Positions 6,481 through 6,600 of a DNA stretch of 6,600 nt are shown piece after piece (the stretch's first letter is position 1; each line of letters begins with the position of its first letter). A program made the position numbers and the translations under genes. Origin of the DNA: CALJIC01 sp039805565 (GTDB lineage Bacteria > Chloroflexota > Chloroflexia > Chloroflexales > Roseiflexaceae). The DNA is taken from contig JBDLTZ010000085.1 in NCBI GenBank assembly GCA_039805565.1, forward strand, positions 1-6,600, given 5' to 3'. Under the pieces are notes generated by a model. That model searched no databases. It was not told the DNA's origin and worked only from the letters and a program-made list of their open reading frames with translations.

Positions 6481-6600
6481 TTACCGCGACGCGCGCAGCC
6501 AAGTGGACGCGAGTGCCCGGAGCACACTGAACAGAACTAATGCGAGAAACACCACGAGCATCACCAGGCCTATCTGCAAGTACTGGCGTGATCGCTCCAT
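6481..6600 (-). CDS. 3' end of a membrane protein gene, cut by the window edge
   Basis: An open frame runs on the minus strand from the window edge to TAA at 6483-6481. The visible 39 residues begin MERSRQYLQIGL and hold one strongly hydrophobic segment (about residues 8-27), then a short tail with three arginines and a tryptophan. By the positive-inside rule the tail probably faces the cytoplasm. The first visible codon is ATG, but since it coincides with the window edge it need not be the start. Most likely this is the C-terminus of a larger protein, for example a chain-length regulator or another surface-glycan membrane protein, or else a tiny single-helix protein. Nothing visible decides its family. 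Its stop lies 77 bases before the flippase start. Confidence 0.5.
   Translation of the reverse strand: MERSRQYLQIGLVMLVVFLALVLFSVLRALASTWLRASR

Overview
This is a bacterial, GC-rich (roughly 60% by eye), densely packed window. Every supported gene lies on the minus strand. The spacing is that of one operon: ATGA overlaps or gaps of 5 to 29 bases join the five complete genes, and the only larger gap, 77 bases, is at the high-coordinate end. The gene set is typical of a cell-surface polysaccharide or glycoconjugate cluster. I cannot name the organism. GC content and gene style would fit an environmental lineage such as Chloroflexota, but this is a guess with no marker gene behind it.

Layout in the direction of transcription, from high to low coordinates: (1) 6600-6481, the end of a protein finishing in one membrane helix and a short basic tail, cut by the window edge; (2) 6404-4887, a MurJ/MVF-type polytopic lipid flippase; (3) 4881-4141, a class I SAM-dependent methyltransferase with a Cys/His-rich insert; (4) 4111-2738, a CapK/PaaK-like adenylate-forming enzyme; (5) 2732-1224, a long DUF362 protein without ferredoxin cysteines; (6) 1227-43, a GT4-family (GT-B) glycosyltransferase; (7) from about 24 to the window edge, the probable first codons of a further gene.

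As inference, the glycosyltransferase would build part of a lipid-linked glycan on the cytoplasmic face and the flippase would move it across the membrane. The methyltransferase, the CapK-like enzyme and the DUF362 protein would make or attach a non-sugar decoration such as a methyl or acyl group. The CapK-like/DUF362 pair is the least understood part and the best candidate for undescribed biochemistry. No tRNA, rRNA, CRISPR array, insertion sequence or convincing terminator or promoter was seen, and no stretch over 300 bases lacks a gene.
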